A stretch of DNA of 6,877 nucleotides from an uncultured Eubacteriales bacterium (lineage in GTDB: Bacteria > Bacillota > Clostridia > Lachnospirales > Lachnospiraceae), in assembly GCA_900557175.1 (NCBI GenBank), contig USSL01000094.1, positions 1 to 6,877 on the forward strand. Reading direction: 5' to 3'. This document shows positions 5,311 to 6,877 of this stretch, piece after piece (position 1 is the first letter of the stretch; the number at the start of each line of letters is the position of its first letter). The notes beneath the pieces were generated by a model. The model was given only the letters and a program-made list of their open reading frames with translations. It ran no database searches and had not been told where the DNA came from. Both the position numbers and the translations under genes were made by a program.

Positions 5311-6877
5311 ATGAAGTCATTAGTTATTGCAGAGAAACCGAGTGTGGGACGTGATATCGCGCGGGTGCTTGGCTGTGGAAAGTCAGCCGGGGGCTGCCTT
5401 GAAGGCAGGGATTTTGTTGTGACATGGGCGCTTGGCCATCTTGTGACGCTTGCCGATCCGGAAAGTTACTCGGATGATTATAAAGAATGGTCGCTTGAAA
5501 CGCTGCCGATGCTTCCTGAGCATTTAAAGCTGGAAGTGATTAAAAAAACGGGACGCCAGTTTCAGATCGTGAAAACACAGCTTTTTAGAAAAGATATTTC
5601 TGAAATTATTATTGCGACGGACGCCGGCAGGGAGGGCGAGCTTGTCGCCCGCTGGATTATTGAAAAAGCCGGTGTAAAAAAGCCGATCAAAAGGCTTTGG
5701 ATATCATCGGTGACAGACAGAGCCATCAAAGAAGGCTTTGCACATTTGAAAAACGGCCATGATTACGATAATTTGTACAGAGCGGCGGTTGCGAGAGCTG
5801 AGGCGGACTGGCTTGTCGGACTTAATGCGACAAGAGCGCTGACAGTGAAGTACAATGCCCAGCTATCCTGCGGACGTGTCCAGACGCCGACTCTGGCAAT
5901 TATTGAAAAGCATAATGCACAAATTAAAAATTTTAAGCCGGAAAAATATTACGGTATTACAGCAAAGGCCGGGGCGCTCCAGCTTGTGTGGCGCAGCGAA
6001 AAAACGAAAGACGGGCGCATTTTTGACAAAGAAACGGCAGAGAAGATTTATAAAAAAGTATGCGGCGGCAAGTGTACCGTTATTTCGGCAGATAAAAAGG
6101 TCAAGAAAACATACGCGCCGCTTCTTTATGATCTGACAGAGCTTCAAAGAGATGCCAACCGTCTGTATAACTTTTCGGCGAAGGAAACATTGAATTATAT
6201 GCAGCGGCTTTATGAGCATCATAAGGCAGTGACTTATCCGAGAACCGACTCAAGGTATCTGACAACAGATGTGGCGGAGACATTGGAGGAAAGAGTGCGC
6301 GCGTGCAGGGCGCCGGAATGGGCGGCTGCCTGCGGGCTTATTTTAAGAGAAAAGCTTGCAAAGGCAAATCAGAGATTTGTCAATAATGCAAAGGTCAGTG
6401 ATCACCATGCCATTATTCCGACAGAGCAGGGCGTGCGGCTTTCTGAACTTGAGTACGGGGAGCGCAAAATTTATGAGCTTGTTGTCAAACGGTTTTTAGC
6501 AGTGCTGATGCCGCCGTTTGTTTATGAAGAAGTGAAGCTTGCCGTACATATCGGCGGTCAGCTTTTTGAGATATGTGGGCGGACAGTCATTGATGAGGGA
6601 TGGAAAAGTGTCGGTCGCGATCTGGATGCAGAGGAAGCGGAAGACAGTGTCAGCACCGCGAAAGGCTTTGAAAATTTATGTGAGGGCATGAGCCTTGATA
6701 TTTCTGAGGTGAAGATGACGGAGGGGCTTACAAAGCCGCCGGCATTTTTGACGGAAGCCACACTTTTGTCGGCGATGGAACATCCGGCAAAATATATGGA
6801 AAGTAAAGATGCATCACTGACAAAGACACTTGGTGAAACCGGAGGTCTTGGTACAGTGGCAACAAGGGCAGATATTA
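5311..6877 (+). CDS. topB: DNA topoisomerase III (TopB), type IA, truncated by the window edge
   Basis: The frame is open from the ATG at 5311 to the end of the window, giving 522 residues of an enzyme usually about 700 long. Type IA topoisomerases cut one DNA strand through a 5'-phosphotyrosine link and pass the other strand, relaxing or decatenating DNA. The Toprim domain (about 1-150) shows EKPSVGRD at 8-15 and TDAGREGE at 103-110. Further family motifs are RAEADWLVG (162-170), SCGRVQTPTL (186-195), the active-site segment VTYPRTDSR (307-315) with catalytic Tyr309, SDHHAIIPT (363-371), TKPPAFLTEATLLSAME (474-490), and GETGGLGTVATRADI (508-522). The overall sequence closely resembles Bacillus TopB from memory. 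The second acidic Toprim position is Gly106, a substitution also seen in Bacillus-type TopB. Whether the usual C-terminal zinc region follows cannot be seen. The start has GGAGAG four bases upstream (5301-5306). Confidence 0.97.
   Translation, partial: MKSLVIAEKPSVGRDIARVLGCGKSAGGCLEGRDFVVTWALGHLVTLADPESYSDDYKEWSLETLPMLPEHLKLEVIKKTGRQFQIVKTQLFRKDISEIIIATDAGREGELVARWIIEKAGVKKPIKRLWISSVTDRAIKEGFAHLKNGHDYDNLYRAAVARAEADWLVGLNATRALTVKYNAQLSCGRVQTPTLAIIEKHNAQIKNFKPEKYYGITAKAGALQLVWRSEKTKDGRIFDKETAEKIYKKVCGGKCTVISADKKVKKTYAPLLYDLTELQRDANRLYNFSAKETLNYMQRLYEHHKAVTYPRTDSRYLTTDVAETLEERVRACRAPEWAAACGLILREKLAKANQRFVNNAKVSDHHAIIPTEQGVRLSELEYGERKIYELVVKRFLAVLMPPFVYEEVKLAVHIGGQLFEICGRTVIDEGWKSVGRDLDAEEAEDSVSTAKGFENLCEGMSLDISEVKMTEGLTKPPAFLTEATLLSAMEHPAKYMESKDASLTKTLGETGGLGTVATRADI

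Noticed and set aside
5855..6222. Open frames on both strands inside topB (93 and 119 codons)
   Set aside because: TopB is continuously open through this region with conserved motifs, and these frames have no family resemblance.
1..6877. A novel defence, mobile or multi-gene accessory system
   Set aside because: Apart from the unusual XdhC architecture and one unknown small protein, all genes fit known housekeeping families. I see no repeats, integrase, transposase or toxin-antitoxin pair.

Overview
The window looks like an ordinary chromosomal segment from a low-to-moderate GC Gram-positive anaerobe, most likely a clostridial Bacillota such as a Lachnospiraceae member. The signs are strong AGGAGG-type ribosome binding sites, sigma-A promoters, a D,D-carboxypeptidase beside scpA-scpB, and a TopB that closely resembles the Bacillus-type enzyme. 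This placement rests on gene content and style, not on a database search. No mobile element, CRISPR array, tRNA or rRNA was seen.

Layout from left to right. Positions 1-408 hold the C-terminal end of a CPA2-type cation/proton antiporter. It is followed 66 bases later by a secreted D-alanyl-D-alanine carboxypeptidase (475-1671). A near-consensus promoter starting 3 bases after that stop codon drives scpA-scpB (1738-3059), two translationally coupled subunits of the SMC condensin complex. A small two-helix membrane protein with a C-terminal zinc ribbon (3167-3562) follows on the same strand. Next comes a small lipoprotein (3691-4062) with its own promoter. A strong bidirectional terminator (4081-4107) separates it from a convergent XdhC-family gene on the minus strand (4128-5135). 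From a 175-base divergent promoter region, topB (DNA topoisomerase III) reads rightward from 5311 and runs off the right edge after 522 codons.

How they fit together: most of the plus-strand genes are housekeeping functions of the envelope (antiporter, carboxypeptidase, lipoprotein) and of chromosome organisation (ScpAB, TopB). The XdhC-family gene is the outlier. It belongs to molybdenum-hydroxylase maturation, but no such enzyme is in view, and its two domains are in the reverse of the canonical order. That is the most interesting observation here. I did not find convincing evidence of a wholly new multi-gene system.
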